A stretch of 64,000 nucleotides of DNA from Roseobacter insulae (GCF_019375555.1 NZ_JAHXDN010000002.1:434001-498000), one strand, 5' to 3'. Counted from the stretch's first letter, positions 32,417 to 42,217 are shown. The notes: generated from the letters alone by a model not told the origin. Made by a program: numbers and translations.

Positions 32417-35400
32417 TCAGTCCAGCTCCACCAGCAGGTCCTTGGCATCGATCTGACCACCGGCGCTGACATGCACCGCCTTGATCACCGCGTCCCGTTC
32501 GGCGTGGATGCCGGTTTCCATCTTCATCGCTTCGATGGTCAGCAGCAGATCACCGGCCTTGACCTTGCTGCCGGTGCTTGCCGCCACGGAGGCGACAACA
32601 CCCGGCATGGGCGCGCCGATGTGATTGGGGTTGCCGACCTCGGCCTTGGGCCGCTGCGCCGTGGACGCCTTGACCAGCCGGTTCGGCACCCGGATGACCC
32701 GGGGCTGGCCGTTGAGTTCAAAGAACACCTTGACCTCGCCGTCCTCGTTGGTATCGCCGACCGCCTGCAACCTGATCTCCAGTGTCTTGCCGGGGTCGAT
32801 CTCGGCAGAGATTTCCTCGCCCGGCTCCATGCCGTAGAAAAAGGTCTTGGTCGGCAGCGCCCGCACCGGCCCGTAGATTCGGTGACGCCCCATGTAGTCG
32901 AGAAAGACCTTGGGATACATCAGGTATCCGCTGAGGTCCTCGTCATCGACCTCGCGCCCCTCCATCGCGTCGGAGGCTTCACGCCGCAGCGCTTCGAGAT
33001 CGGCGGGGGGCAGGTGCTTGCCGGGCCGTTCGGTATTGGGTTTCTCGTCCTTGAGCACTTTCTTGACGATGGACTTCGGAAACCCGCCGGGTGGCTGGCC
33101 AAGGTTGCCGCGCATCATGTCCACCACGCTGTCAGGGAAGGATACCTCGGTATCCACGTCCTCGACCTCCGCCCGTGTCAGGCCCTGTGCCACCATCATC
33201 AACGCCATGTCGCCCACCACCTTGGACGAGGGCGTGACCTTCACGATATCGCCGAACATCTGGTTCACGTCCGCATAGGTCCGCGCCACCTCCGGCCAGC
33301 GGTCCTCCAGCCCCAGAGACGCGGCCTGTGCCTTGAGGTTGGTGAACTGCCCGCCCGGCATCTCATGCAGATAGACCTCGGAGGAGGGCGCCTGCATGCC
33401 GGTCTCAAAGGCGGCGTAATGGCCGCGCACCTCTTCCCAGTAATCCGATATTTCGCGTACCGCCTGCATCGACAAACCGGTGTCCCTGTCGGTGTGTTTC
33501 AAGGCCTCGACCACCGAGCCCAGCGTCGCCTGAGAGGTATTGCCCGAGAGCGCATCCATCGCGCAGTCCACCGCATCCACTCCCGCCTCGGAGGCGGCAA
33601 GGATCGTGGCGGAGGCCACGCCTGCGGTATCATGGGTGTGGAAGTGAATGGGCAGGCCCACCTCGCTTTTCAGCGCCCTGAACAGCTGACGCGCGGCTGC
33701 GGGTTTCAGCAGGCCCGCCATGTCCTTGAGCCCCAGCACATGCGCGCCTGCGTCCCGCAGTTCCTTGCCCATATCAACGTAATACTTCAGATTGTACTTG
33801 GCGCGGTCCGGGTCGTTGATGTCGCCGGTGTAGCAGATCGCCCCTTCGCAGATCTTGCCGTTTTCGATCACCGCATCCATCGCGACGCGCATATTCTCCA
33901 CCCAGTTGAGGCTGTCGAAGACGCGGAAGACATCAACGCCCGTCTTGGCCGCGACGCGCACGAATTCCTGCACCACGTTGTCGGGGTAGTTGGTATAGCC
34001 CACGCCGTTGGAGGCGCGCAGCAGCATCTGCGTCATCACGTTGGGCATCGCCGCGCGCAGGTCGCGCAACCGCTGCCACGGACACTCCTGCAGGAAACGG
34101 TAGGCCACGTCGAAGGTCGCCCCGCCCCAGCACTCAACCGAGAAGAGCTGCGGCAGGTTCGCCGCGTAGCTCGGCGCGACCTTGATCATGTCATGGCTGC
34201 GCATCCGTGTGGCCAGAAGCGATTGGTGACCATCCCGCATCGTGGTGTCGGTGATCAGCAAAGGGCGCTGCTGCCCCATCCAGTCGGCGACCGCCTGCGG
34301 GCCTTTCTGCTCCAGCAGATTGCGCGTGCCCATCATCGGCTCGGCTTTGAGCGCGGGCGGTTTGGGATCTTTCACATGGGCGCCGGGGCGCGGGTGCTCC
34401 TTGGTTTCTGGGTGCCCGTTCACCGTGATATCGGCGATGTAGGTCAGCACCTTGGTGCCCCGGTCTCGGCGCTTGGAGAACTGGAAGAGGTCCGGCGTCT
34501 CGTCGATGAACTTGGTGTGATAGGTATTGTCGAGGAACGTCGGGTGCTTGAGCAGGTTCTCGACAAAGGCGATGTTGGTGGAAACGCCGCGAATGCGGAA
34601 TTCGCGCAGTGCGCGGTCCATCCGTGCAATCGCTGCTTCGGGGGTCTGCGCCTTCGCCGTCACTTTCACCAGCAGGCTGTCATAGTATCGCGTGATCACG
34701 CCACCGGAATAGGCGGTGCCGCCGTCGAGCCGAATGCCCATGCCGGTTGCTTCGCGAAAGGCGGTGATGCGGCCATAGTCGGGGATGAAGTTGTTCTGCG
34801 GGTCTTCCGTGGTGATCCGCGTCTGCAGGGCGTGGCCAGTCAGCGTCACGTCATCCTGGGTCGGCTTGCCCGTGGCCTCGGCAATGGTCTTGCCTTCAGC
34901 GATCAGAATTTGTGCCTGTACGATGTCGATGCCGGTGACTTCCTCCGTCACCGTATGTTCGACCTGCACGCGCGGGTTGACCTCGATGAAGTAGAACTGC
35001 TCGGTTTCCATATCCATCAGGAACTCGACCGTGCCCGCACATTCGTAGTTCACGTGTTTACAGATCTTGTAGCCCAGCTCGCAGATCTCGCGCCGCTGCA
35101 GATCGGTGAGGTAGGGGGCGGGCGCGCGTTCCACGACCTTCTGGTTGCGCCGCTGCACCGAGCAGTCCCGCTCGTACAGGTGATACATGCCACCGTGCTT
35201 GTCGCCAAGGATCTGAACCTCGACATGCCGGGCTTTCAGGATCATCTTTTCCAGATAGCCCTCGCCATTGCCAAAGGCGGCCTCGGCTTCGCGGCGGCCC
35301 TCCAGCACCTTTTCTTCGAGTTCGCCTTCAGCCTGAATGGGCCGCATTCCACGCCCGCCGCCGCCCCAGGAGGCCTTGAGCATCAGCGGATAGCCGATGT

Positions 35401-35857
35401 CCATGGCTTCCGCCTTGATCGCCTTCATGTCATCGCCCAGCACTTCTGTGGCGGGGATCACCGGCACGCCGGCCGCCATCGCCACGCGCCGCGCAGAGGC
35501 CTTGTCGCCGAGCGCGCGCATGGTCTCGGCCCTGGGGCCGATAAAGGTGATGCCGTTCTTTTCACAGGCGTCCACGAAATCGGGGTTTTCCGACAGCAGC
35601 CCGTAGCCCGGATGGATCGCATCCGCGCCCGAAGCCTTCGCCACCCTGATCATCTCGTCAATCGACAGATACGCGGCGACCGGCCCGAGCCCCTCGCCGA
35701 TGCGGTAGGCTTCATCTGCCTTGAACCGATGCAGCCCCAGCTTGTCCTCTTCGGCGTAAACCGCGACCGTCTTCTTGCCCATCTCATTGGCCGCGCGCAT
35801 GATGCGGATGGCGATCTCACCCCGGTTGGCGATCAGGATCTTGCGAAATTCGGTCAT
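32417..35857 (-). CDS. pyc: Pyruvate carboxylase
   Basis: This is a complete single-chain enzyme of 1146 residues that replenishes oxaloacetate from pyruvate, CO2 and ATP. The biotin carboxylase domain comes first (KILIANRGEIAIRI, GGGGRGM ATP loop, EVNPRVQVEHTVTE), then the carboxyltransferase (TDTTMRDGHQSLLATRMR at ~535, VFRVFDSLNW, HFHTHDTAG), the PC tetramerisation/allosteric region and a C-terminal biotinyl domain with biotinylated Lys1112 in EAMKMETG. The gene stands alone. Its strand bias leaves a huge open antisense frame that is not a gene. Confidence 0.97.
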   Translation of the reverse strand: MTEFRKILIANRGEIAIRIMRAANEMGKKTVAVYAEEDKLGLHRFKADEAYRIGEGLGPVAAYLSIDEMIRVAKASGADAIHPGYGLLSENPDFVDACEKNGITFIGPRAETMRALGDKASARRVAMAAGVPVIPATEVLGDDMKAIKAEAMDIGYPLMLKASWGGGGRGMRPIQAEGELEEKVLEGRREAEAAFGNGEGYLEKMILKARHVEVQILGDKHGGMYHLYERDCSVQRRNQKVVERAPAPYLTDLQRREICELGYKICKHVNYECAGTVEFLMDMETEQFYFIEVNPRVQVEHTVTEEVTGIDIVQAQILIAEGKTIAEATGKPTQDDVTLTGHALQTRITTEDPQNNFIPDYGRITAFREATGMGIRLDGGTAYSGGVITRYYDSLLVKVTAKAQTPEAAIARMDRALREFRIRGVSTNIAFVENLLKHPTFLDNTYHTKFIDETPDLFQFSKRRDRGTKVLTYIADITVNGHPETKEHPRPGAHVKDPKPPALKAEPMMGTRNLLEQKGPQAVADWMGQQRPLLITDTTMRDGHQSLLATRMRSHDMIKVAPSYAANLPQLFSVECWGGATFDVAYRFLQECPWQRLRDLRAAMPNVMTQMLLRASNGVGYTNYPDNVVQEFVRVAAKTGVDVFRVFDSLNWVENMRVAMDAVIENGKICEGAICYTGDINDPDRAKYNLKYYVDMGKELRDAGAHVLGLKDMAGLLKPAAARQLFRALKSEVGLPIHFHTHDTAGVASATILAASEAGVDAVDCAMDALSGNTSQATLGSVVEALKHTDRDTGLSMQAVREISDYWEEVRGHYAAFETGMQAPSSEVYLHEMPGGQFTNLKAQAASLGLEDRWPEVARTYADVNQMFGDIVKVTPSSKVVGDMALMMVAQGLTRAEVEDVDTEVSFPDSVVDMMRGNLGQPPGGFPKSIVKKVLKDEKPNTERPGKHLPPADLEALRREASDAMEGREVDDEDLSGYLMYPKVFLDYMGRHRIYGPVRALPTKTFFYGMEPGEEISAEIDPGKTLEIRLQAVGDTNEDGEVKVFFELNGQPRVIRVPNRLVKASTAQRPKAEVGNPNHIGAPMPGVVASVAASTGSKVKAGDLLLTIEAMKMETGIHAERDAVIKAVHVSAGGQIDAKDLLVELD

Positions 35858-36040
35858 GGAGGGGCCTCGTCACTGTTGGCAGTTGCGTCTGTGTAGAAAC
35901 AATATTGCTCTGCGTAAACGCGTAGTATTGGGTAGGTTTCCCAGCCTTCTGCCGCACCGCAGCATTTTGCGACGGAAATGTAAAGTGACCCAGCGGCATA
36001 TTTAGGGCGAATTACGGCAGCGGGGACATCCCCGGGAAGA

Positions 36041-37180
36041 TCAATCCAGACGGAAGGGCGCTGGCAGCCCTTGCAGAGACGTGGCGCCGATCTGGCCCAT
36101 GTTGGCCTCGAGATCCTTCGTCAGTAAGTCGATCAGATGGTCAATTCCGGAGGGACCAAGCGCCGCCAGTGCGAAATGGAAGGCGCGGCCCAGCATCACG
36201 AAATCGGCACCCGAAGCGAGCGCGCGCAGTATGTCCAACCCGCCCTCGACACCGGAATCGAAGATCAGCGGCAGCTCTGTCGCCGCCCTGACCGCGGGCA
36301 AGGCCTCTATCGCGGCGGGGGCTGCATCGAACTGGCGTCCGGCATGATTGGACACCCACAGCGCATCGACCCCGATGGCTTCGAGTTTCGGCGCGTCTTC
36401 CGGTCGCAACACGCCCTTGATCACAAAGGCGTCCGGCCATTCATCGCGCAGCCATTGCACGTAACTCCAGTCGGGCGACGTGCGCAGCAGGTACCCTGCG
36501 TGTTGCGTGGACGACAGGGCGGTCGCGGTTTTGGTCGTGTATTTATCCAATCCACGCATCCGCGGCATGCCGCGCCGCGCCATGCCCATCGCCCATGCCG
36601 GGCAGGTTGCCACCTGCGCAAGCAGGCGCCGGGTCAGGCGCGGCGGCTGCGTCAGGCCCGAGCGCGTCTGGCGTTCCCGGCGCGACGCCACGGGAACGTC
36701 GACGGTCAGGATAAGCGTGTGAAATCCTGCGGTGCGGGCGCGCGCCAGCATGTCCTTGCGAATTTCCTCGTCCCGGGGCGGGTACATCTGGAACCACGCC
36801 TCGGGGCCAATGTGTGGCGCAAGCTCTTCCGGCGACTGGCTGGCAACGGTTGAGAGCGAATAGGGTATGCCCGCTTTGGCGGCCGCGCGGGCAAGATGGC
36901 CTTCGGCATCCGGCCACATCAGACCCGACATGCCTACCGGCGCGATGCCAAAGGGCAGGGGCAGATCACGACCCATCAACCGCGTGCGCAAATCCGCATC
37001 GCCTTCGCCGTGCAGAATGGAAGGCATCAGCCCGACCCGGTCCAGCGCTGCACGGTTGCGGCGTTTCGTGGCCTCGGTGCCGGTTGCGGAATCCAGATAT
37101 TCCCAGACGAACCGGGGAATCCGCCGACGCGCCGCTGTCCGCAGGTCGCTGATGGCCGGGTATCGTGCATGAGGGTTCAT
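36041..37180 (-). CDS. lldD: FMN-dependent alpha-hydroxy-acid dehydrogenase (L-lactate dehydrogenase type)
   Basis: The 379-residue TIM-barrel flavoprotein has the family pattern: FVWEYLDSATGTE at the start, PFGIAPVGMSGLMWPDAE, WFQMYPPRD, LTVDVPVASRRERQ, the catalytic His in WVSNHAGRQFD and FDSGVEGGLDILRALASGADFVMLGR for FMN phosphate. It should oxidise L-lactate to pyruvate with electrons to quinone; other 2-hydroxy acids are possible. It lies 184 bp from pyruvate carboxylase on the same strand, so lactate carbon could feed directly into oxaloacetate. The two may not share a transcript. Confidence 0.88.
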   Translation of the reverse strand: MNPHARYPAISDLRTAARRRIPRFVWEYLDSATGTEATKRRNRAALDRVGLMPSILHGEGDADLRTRLMGRDLPLPFGIAPVGMSGLMWPDAEGHLARAAAKAGIPYSLSTVASQSPEELAPHIGPEAWFQMYPPRDEEIRKDMLARARTAGFHTLILTVDVPVASRRERQTRSGLTQPPRLTRRLLAQVATCPAWAMGMARRGMPRMRGLDKYTTKTATALSSTQHAGYLLRTSPDWSYVQWLRDEWPDAFVIKGVLRPEDAPKLEAIGVDALWVSNHAGRQFDAAPAAIEALPAVRAATELPLIFDSGVEGGLDILRALASGADFVMLGRAFHFALAALGPSGIDHLIDLLTKDLEANMGQIGATSLQGLPAPFRLD

Positions 37181-37226
37181 CAGGTCCCGCCCCCAAGCCT
37201 TGTGTTTTGACAGTGCAGCTGACCCA

Positions 37227-38060
37227 TCACGCGGCGGAGGAGGGGGAGGCTTCCGCTTCGGCGGGCACCTTGACAGTCAGGTCCTTCAGCAGCGGGAAAT
37301 AGGGCATTGCCTTCTCAATCGCCTCGGCGGAGAGCGCGACATCATCGTGCATGGCACGGCTGTCGTTGGAATCATGCACTGCGCGGATGTAATAGGGACG
37401 CTGATCGTAGTTCACCCGTACCGCGTGGCGCCGTGCGACTTTCTTGTGAGCCAGCATATAGGGGTTCTTGCTTGTGTCTGTCGGAGCGACAAGCGCAAGG
37501 CCCAGATTGGTGAACGGCACCACCCGCGGCATCAGGGTAATCCCGTCATCTTCAAAACGCGCTGTCATACCCGTTGCATAGGACAGGTAAACACAGTCCT
37601 GATCGTCGCGAAACCGGCTAAGCGCGAACTCTCCCTCGCGCTTGCAGGATTCCACGAAATCAACCGATACCGCATCATCGTCGTCCAGAACGATCTGCGC
37701 GGAGTGGCTATGGGTGTTCAATCGCCTCTGGGTGAATTTCTGCAGCCAGCGTCCGGCGCTGCCCGGCGCCCGGGCAATCACATGCGCCCGTTTTTTGCCG
37801 ATCACGTCGTGACAGGCTTCGGTGAGCAGCTTGAGATGATCCTGGGGCAGGAGAGAGGAGGTCAGCACCACCAGCTTGAAATCGGGATCGGACTGGTCGC
37901 GCAGGCAGGCAAGGTTCATCTTGAGAAACAGGTCGAGCCGCTTGTTCAGCCTCTCAGGGTCAAACAACAGCTCCTGTGCCTTGCTGGTATCCGAGCGCCA
38001 CCCAGATTGCCCGAAAAACGAATACCGGGTCTGGAAAACCGCCTGCAGGCTGCTGGACAT
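37227..38060 (-). CDS. Putative rhamnosyltransferase-type glycosyltransferase
   Basis: The 277-residue protein contains LACLRDQSDPDFKLVVLTSSLLP, then AQIVLDDDDAVSVDFVESC, an acidic metal-binding cluster typical of GT-A enzymes, and resembles the putative rhamnosyl transferase family found in Rhodobacterales. It is soluble and the C-terminus is Ala/Glu/Ser-rich. The donor sugar is not proven. An in-frame GTG two codons upstream of the ATG at 38060 is an alternative start. There is no polysaccharide cluster around it. Confidence 0.65.
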   Translation of the reverse strand: MSSSLQAVFQTRYSFFGQSGWRSDTSKAQELLFDPERLNKRLDLFLKMNLACLRDQSDPDFKLVVLTSSLLPQDHLKLLTEACHDVIGKKRAHVIARAPGSAGRWLQKFTQRRLNTHSHSAQIVLDDDDAVSVDFVESCKREGEFALSRFRDDQDCVYLSYATGMTARFEDDGITLMPRVVPFTNLGLALVAPTDTSKNPYMLAHKKVARRHAVRVNYDQRPYYIRAVHDSNDSRAMHDDVALSAEAIEKAMPYFPLLKDLTVKVPAEAEASPSSAA

Positions 38061-38369
38061 GATCACGCTACCGTTTTGCTGCTCGTCTGTCGGGGAATCC
38101 TAGGCGGGTCACTCTGCGCGCGCAAGCTCCTGTCAGCAGTGCCGCCACAGGTGATGCCTTGAGGTGACGCTGCCTCGAAGGCCGGCGCTGTCCTCACCTT
38201 CGGGATCTGCGGGTCCGCATGAACCTATGCCCGCCCAGGATCGTCGCAGGCGACAATCAGGACGGCCGACCCGCGGCTCTCACGCTCCTGACAGAAATAC
38301 CGGCCACGAAGGCGGAACAGAAGCCGAACATGCCTTTTCTTTCCTGCGCGCCAAAGCTATGCTCCCGGC
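38061..38369. other. Intergenic region before uvrD, no gene seen
   Basis: These 309 bp between divergent genes contain no convincing coding frame, RNA gene or terminator. Promoters for both neighbours must lie here, but I see no clear -35/-10 pair. Confidence 0.4.
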
Positions 38370-40712
38370 ATGAGCAGCTATGACGAAATGGACGCCTTCG
38401 ACGGGGCCTCTCTCTCCGCCCGCGCGATGGCGGCACGGCCACAACCTTATCTGGACGGTCTGAACCCGGCACAGCGTGCCGCCGTTGAACAGCTGGAGGG
38501 TCCGGTTTTGATGCTGGCGGGCGCCGGCACCGGGAAAACCCGTGCCCTCACGGCGCGCATCGTGCATTTGCTGAACACAGGCCGCGCGCGTCCGAATGAG
38601 GTACTGGCGGTGACCTTCACCAACAAGGCCGCGCGGGAGATGAAAAACCGCGTGGGCCAGATGCTGGGGCAGCAGATCGAGGGAATGCCGTGGCTGGGCA
38701 CCTTCCATGCGATCTGCGTGAAACTGCTGCGCCGCCATGCGGAACTGGTCGGGCTCAAGTCGAATTTCACCATTCTGGATACCGACGATCAACTGCGCCT
38801 GCTCAAACAACTGGTGGCGGCGGATGGCATTGACGACAAGCGCTGGCCTGCGCGGCAGCTGGCAAATATCATTGACGGATGGAAGAACCGGGCGCTGACG
38901 CCCGATAAGGTCCCGGCCAGTGACGGGGGTGCTTACAACCATCGCGGCGTGGTGCTTTATGCGCAGTACCAGGAACGGTTAAAAGAACTCAACGCGACGG
39001 ATTTCGGTGATCTGTTGCTGCACATGGTGACGATCTTTCAAACGCACGGCGATGTCCTGGCGCAGTACCAGCGCTGGTTCGCGTACATTCTGGTGGACGA
39101 GTATCAGGACACCAACGTCGCGCAATATCTCTGGCTGCGGCTTCTGGCGGGCGGGCATAAGAACATCTGCTGCGTGGGCGACGATGACCAGTCAATCTAT
39201 GGCTGGCGCGGGGCCGAAGTGGGCAATATCCTGCGGTTCGAAAAGGATTTTCCGGGCGCGCATGTGGTGCGGCTGGAGCAGAACTACCGCTCCACCCCGC
39301 ATATCCTCGCGGCCGCCTCGGGTGTCATCGAAGGCAACCAGGGACGTCTGGGCAAAACGCTGTTCACTGAGCTCACCGAGGGTGAGAAAGTGCGCCTGAT
39401 CGGCCACTGGGACGGCGAGGAAGAGGCCCGCTGGATCGGTGAAGAAGTGGAAGCGGCACAACGTGGCACGCGGGGACTGGCGAAATTCGGCCTTGACCAG
39501 ATGGCCATTCTGGTGCGTGCGTCGCACCAGATGCGGGCCTTCGAGGACCGGTTCCTGACCATCGGGCTGCCCTACCGCGTGATCGGCGGGCCAAGGTTTT
39601 ACGAGCGGATGGAGATCCGCGATGCCATGGCCTATTTCCGCGTGGTGGTCAGCCCGGATGACGATCTCGCCTTTGAGCGGATCGTCAATACGCCAAAACG
39701 CGGATTGGGCGACAAGGCACGTCAGACGATCCAGCGCACCGCGCGCGAAAACGGCGTCAGCCTTGTGGAAGGCGCCCGGCTTGTGGTTGACACCAAGGCG
39801 GTTGGCGGCAAGGGCGGGGTGGAACTGGCCAAGCTGATCAGTGGGATTGATCGTTGGGGCCACATGGCGGGAGACAAGGACCTCAGCCATATGGAACTGG
39901 CCGAAATCATCCTGGATGAGAGCGGCTACACCGCCCATTGGCAGAATGACAAGACACCGGAAGCCCCCGGGCGGCTCGAAAACCTCAAGGAACTCGTCAA
40001 GGCGCTGGAGCAATTCGACAACCTGCAGGGTTTTCTCGAACATGTCAGCCTGATCATGGACAACGAAAGCGACGATGGCGGGGAAAAAGTCTCCATCATG
40101 ACACTGCACGCGGCCAAGGGGCTGGAGTTTCCGGTGGTGTTCCTGCCGGGTTGGGAAGATGGGCTTTTCCCCTCTCAACGGTCGATGGATGAAAGCGGGC
40201 TCAAGGGTCTGGAGGAGGAGCGCAGGCTTGCCTACGTGGGTATCACGCGGGCCGAAGAGGTCTGCACGATCTCCTTTGCGGCGAACCGGCGCGTTTTCGG
40301 TCAGTGGCAGAGTTCAATGCCTTCGCGATTCATCGACGAATTGCCGCAGGATCACGTTGAGGTTCTGACCCCGCCCGGCCTTTACGGAGGAGGATACGGC
40401 GCCGCCGCGCCGACATCTAACCTGCACGACGCTGCAGCCGAGGCAAATGTCTACAACTCGCCGGGGTGGCGGCGGCTGCAGGCGCGCAGTCAGGAGCGCC
40501 CGGTCAGCCAGCCGCGCGAGTCAAAAAACACGGTGATCGACATGTCCGCCGTGTCGAGCTTTGTTGTGGGAGAGCGGGTTTTCCATCAAAAGTTCGGCTA
40601 TGGCGCTATTCAGGGCATCGAGGGTGACAAACTTGAGATCGCATTCGAAAAGGCCGGTCTCAAAAAAGTCGTCGCGAAATTCGTGACCGGCTGTGACGAT
40701 ATTCCATTCTGA
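38370..40712 (+). CDS. uvrD: UvrD/PcrA-family DNA helicase
   Basis: UvrD is the 3'-5' superfamily-1 helicase of mismatch and excision repair. The 780-residue protein has LNPAQRAAVEQLEGPVLMLAGAGTGKT (Walker A near 48), VTFTNKAAREMK, the Walker B VDEYQDTN, DDDQSIYGWRGA, LEQNYRS, TLHAAKGLEFPVVF and VGITRAEE. The C-terminal tail ends in the small Tudor-like RNAP-binding domain (VFHQKFGYGAIQGIEGDKLEIAFEKAGLKKV). The ATG at 38370 gives a normal length. Confidence 0.95.
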   Translation: MSSYDEMDAFDGASLSARAMAARPQPYLDGLNPAQRAAVEQLEGPVLMLAGAGTGKTRALTARIVHLLNTGRARPNEVLAVTFTNKAAREMKNRVGQMLGQQIEGMPWLGTFHAICVKLLRRHAELVGLKSNFTILDTDDQLRLLKQLVAADGIDDKRWPARQLANIIDGWKNRALTPDKVPASDGGAYNHRGVVLYAQYQERLKELNATDFGDLLLHMVTIFQTHGDVLAQYQRWFAYILVDEYQDTNVAQYLWLRLLAGGHKNICCVGDDDQSIYGWRGAEVGNILRFEKDFPGAHVVRLEQNYRSTPHILAAASGVIEGNQGRLGKTLFTELTEGEKVRLIGHWDGEEEARWIGEEVEAAQRGTRGLAKFGLDQMAILVRASHQMRAFEDRFLTIGLPYRVIGGPRFYERMEIRDAMAYFRVVVSPDDDLAFERIVNTPKRGLGDKARQTIQRTARENGVSLVEGARLVVDTKAVGGKGGVELAKLISGIDRWGHMAGDKDLSHMELAEIILDESGYTAHWQNDKTPEAPGRLENLKELVKALEQFDNLQGFLEHVSLIMDNESDDGGEKVSIMTLHAAKGLEFPVVFLPGWEDGLFPSQRSMDESGLKGLEEERRLAYVGITRAEEVCTISFAANRRVFGQWQSSMPSRFIDELPQDHVEVLTPPGLYGGGYGAAAPTSNLHDAAAEANVYNSPGWRRLQARSQERPVSQPRESKNTVIDMSAVSSFVVGERVFHQKFGYGAIQGIEGDKLEIAFEKAGLKKVVAKFVTGCDDIPF

Positions 40713-40990
40713 AATCCGGCGCTTCGGCGATACCTTTATCGTTTTGACGTCCGCTATCGGGGCATCGCGGCTTTCGCGGCATTGCGCTGAATTCGACTGT
40801 GGAGGAGCCGTTCAGCGAACGGTCGGTCTCAGTGTTGCTGAATATCTGCATCAAACCCCTGGCCGCAATATGCCCGGACAGTCGATCATGGGCGGTTCCG
40901 TGCTGCGGCTATTGATCCGAGTTGTCTTGGCGTGCCAAAAGCATGGTGAATTTGTGTGGGTGGCCAGACTTCCGAAAAGGAATACGCAGC

Positions 40991-41407
40991 ATGATTGCCT
41001 ACGTCACCGTCGGTGCCGATGACATCGCTCTCGCCAAGCGGTTTTACTCTGCGTTCCTGCCAGCCCTCGGTTACGGGCTGGATGAGGTGCATGGGGACCT
41101 GAGTTTCGCACTGCCCGTACAACCGGGCCAGTCACCCGTTCTGCCGGATTTCTATGTTAAATCACCCTTCGACGGAAGTCCGGCCTCGGCTGGGAATGGT
41201 ACCATGGTTGCCTTCGAGGCGCGCAATCAGCAGCAGGTACGCGATCTCCACGCCGCAGCCCTTGCCGCAGGCGGCCTTGACGAAGGCCAGCCGGGCTTCC
41301 GCGCGTCGTACGGCCCGCATTTTTATGTTGGCTACCTTCGCGACCCTCAAGGCAACAAGATCGCCCTGTTCTCCAGCAATCCGGACGAACCCGGACGAGA
41401 CGGATAA
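40991..41407 (+). CDS. VOC-family protein
   Basis: The 138-residue protein begins MIAYVTVGADDIALAKRFYSAFLPALGYG and ends with YFVGYLRDPQGNKIALFS-type segments of a glyoxalase/dioxygenase fold. A TMVAFEARNQQQVRDLHAAALAAGG helix-strand unit lies between. Substrate and metal are unknown. The 278 bp between uvrD and this gene contain nothing I recognise. The ATG at 40991 gives the expected family N-terminus. Confidence 0.8.
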   Translation: MIAYVTVGADDIALAKRFYSAFLPALGYGLDEVHGDLSFALPVQPGQSPVLPDFYVKSPFDGSPASAGNGTMVAFEARNQQQVRDLHAAALAAGGLDEGQPGFRASYGPHFYVGYLRDPQGNKIALFSSNPDEPGRDG

Positions 41408-41630
41408 CGCGGGTTTCGCAGGAGACGACTGCGCATTTTTCGCGTGCCCGACCCGAAGACCGCGCGCTATGGGGCGCAGCGGACCGATCTTGTTTCGCGC
41501 GGCTACGATCCTCGTCCAAACCCAAAGCCGCTGTTGAAGGTTTTTCCGCTTGCGCATAATAGCAGCCATTCGCCACCTTTCAGAAGGTCAGGAAAGGGGT
41601 CACAGCGGCCTTTGAAATCTCGCCCTTCCG

Positions 41631-41668
41631 TAAAAAAAAGGCGACTCCCGGGAGGTGGGAGCCGCCTT
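41631..41668 (-). terminator. Terminator of the DUF1127-CcsR transcript
   Basis: On the minus strand a 12-bp stem (AAGGCGGCTCCC with GGGAGTCGCCTT, one G-U pair) is followed by eight T. The loop carries CACCTCCC, a degenerate copy of the array motif. The G-U pair shows that the RNA is read from the minus strand. Confidence 0.93.
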
Positions 41669-41681
41669 CTCGTATCCGCCT

Positions 41682-41709
41682 CAAGAAGCAGGGAGGAGGA
41701 AGCTTCTTG
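41682..41709 (-). ncRNA. CcsR-like hairpin 5
   Basis: A perfect 8-bp stem (41682-41689 with 41702-41709) displays CCUCCUCCC (complement of 41691-41699) in the loop of the minus-strand RNA. It is the last unit before the terminator. Confidence 0.8.
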
Positions 41710-41750
41710 GACGTATCGCGGCAGGCCTTGCGGCCCGAATAAAAAGGGAC

Positions 41751-41781
41751 GGTGACATCTGGGAGGAGGATAGATGCCACC
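41751..41781 (-). ncRNA. CcsR-like hairpin 4
   Basis: A 10-bp stem (41751-41760 with 41772-41781, including one G-U pair in the minus-strand RNA) exposes CCUCCUCCC (complement of 41761-41769). The stem sequence differs from the other units while the loop is conserved. Confidence 0.8.
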
Positions 41782-41790
41782 GCCTTACGC

Positions 41791-41821
41791 AGACGCCCCA
41801 GGGAGGAGGAAAGGCGCGCCT
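41791..41821 (-). ncRNA. CcsR-like hairpin 3
   Basis: The loop again reads CCUCCUCCC (complement of 41801-41809). The stem of 41791-41799 with 41813-41821 contains one G-U pair and one mismatch, so it is less perfect than its neighbours. Confidence 0.75.
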
Positions 41822-41900
41822 GATCTTGGTTCCCTGCCGGACCCGAAAGAAGGGTCTGAAGCAGGTGCTCACGTCATCCCGCGAGCTGGAATTCGTGCGA

Positions 41901-41926
41901 CGACATCAGGGGAGGAGGAGATGTCG
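41901..41926 (-). ncRNA. CcsR-like hairpin 2
   Basis: A perfect 7-bp stem (CGACATC, 41901-41907, with 41920-41926) presents CCUCCUCCC (complement of 41910-41918). Between this unit and unit 3 lies a separate spacer hairpin (GACCC/GGGTC, 41840-41856) without the motif. Confidence 0.8.
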
Positions 41927-41936
41927 CCGCGAAGTG

Positions 41937-41968
41937 TCACGCGTCCTAGGGAGGAGATGGGCGCGTGA
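41937..41968 (-). ncRNA. CcsR-like hairpin 1 (next to the DUF1127 gene)
   Basis: A perfect 7-bp stem (TCACGCG, 41937-41943, with 41962-41968) holds CUCCUCCC, one base shorter than in the other units, in a longer loop. It starts about 12 nt after the DUF1127 stop codon on the same strand. Confidence 0.75.
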
Positions 41969-41980
41969 TCCCGAACAGGC

Positions 41981-42217
41981 TTACTTGCCTGTGTGCGATT
42001 GTGCCGCTTCGTATGCCAGACCTCTGATCATGGACCGGCTGAGGCCCAGATCGTTCAGTTCGCGGTCGTTCAGACCTGCGAGCTCATTGTATGTCTGACG
42101 GTAGACACGGTAGCGTGCATAACGTTGTGCTGCTGCATTCAGCAGGGATGCGGTGGCGGCCAGGCCCCGTTCAATCAGGCTGGCGGTCGCTGTGTTCGTA
42201 TGTGTGTAATAGGCCAT
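41981..42217 (-). CDS. DUF1127 small protein, CcaF1-like
   Basis: The 78-residue protein ends in the DUF1127 motif (YNELAGLNDRELNDLGLSRSMIRGLAYEAA), preceded by an Arg/Tyr-rich helix. In Rhodobacter sphaeroides the DUF1127 protein CcaF1 is encoded immediately upstream of, and co-transcribed with, the CcsR sRNAs, and acts in RNA turnover under stress. The same order is seen here. The ATG at 42217 has GAGG nine bases upstream. The call rests on motif plus synteny. Confidence 0.88.
   Translation of the reverse strand: MAYYTHTNTATASLIERGLAATASLLNAAAQRYARYRVYRQTYNELAGLNDRELNDLGLSRSMIRGLAYEAAQSHTGK

Noticed and set aside
32378-35896. 1172-residue open frame on the plus strand opposite pyruvate carboxylase
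   Set aside because: It mirrors the codon pattern of pyc on the other strand, is full of His/Arg/Leu low-information sequence and has no recognisable domain. High GC produces such antisense frames.
37227-38066. Polysaccharide gene cluster around the rhamnosyltransferase
   Set aside because: Neighbours are an FMN dehydrogenase and uvrD; no sugar-nucleotide, flippase or polymerase gene is present.
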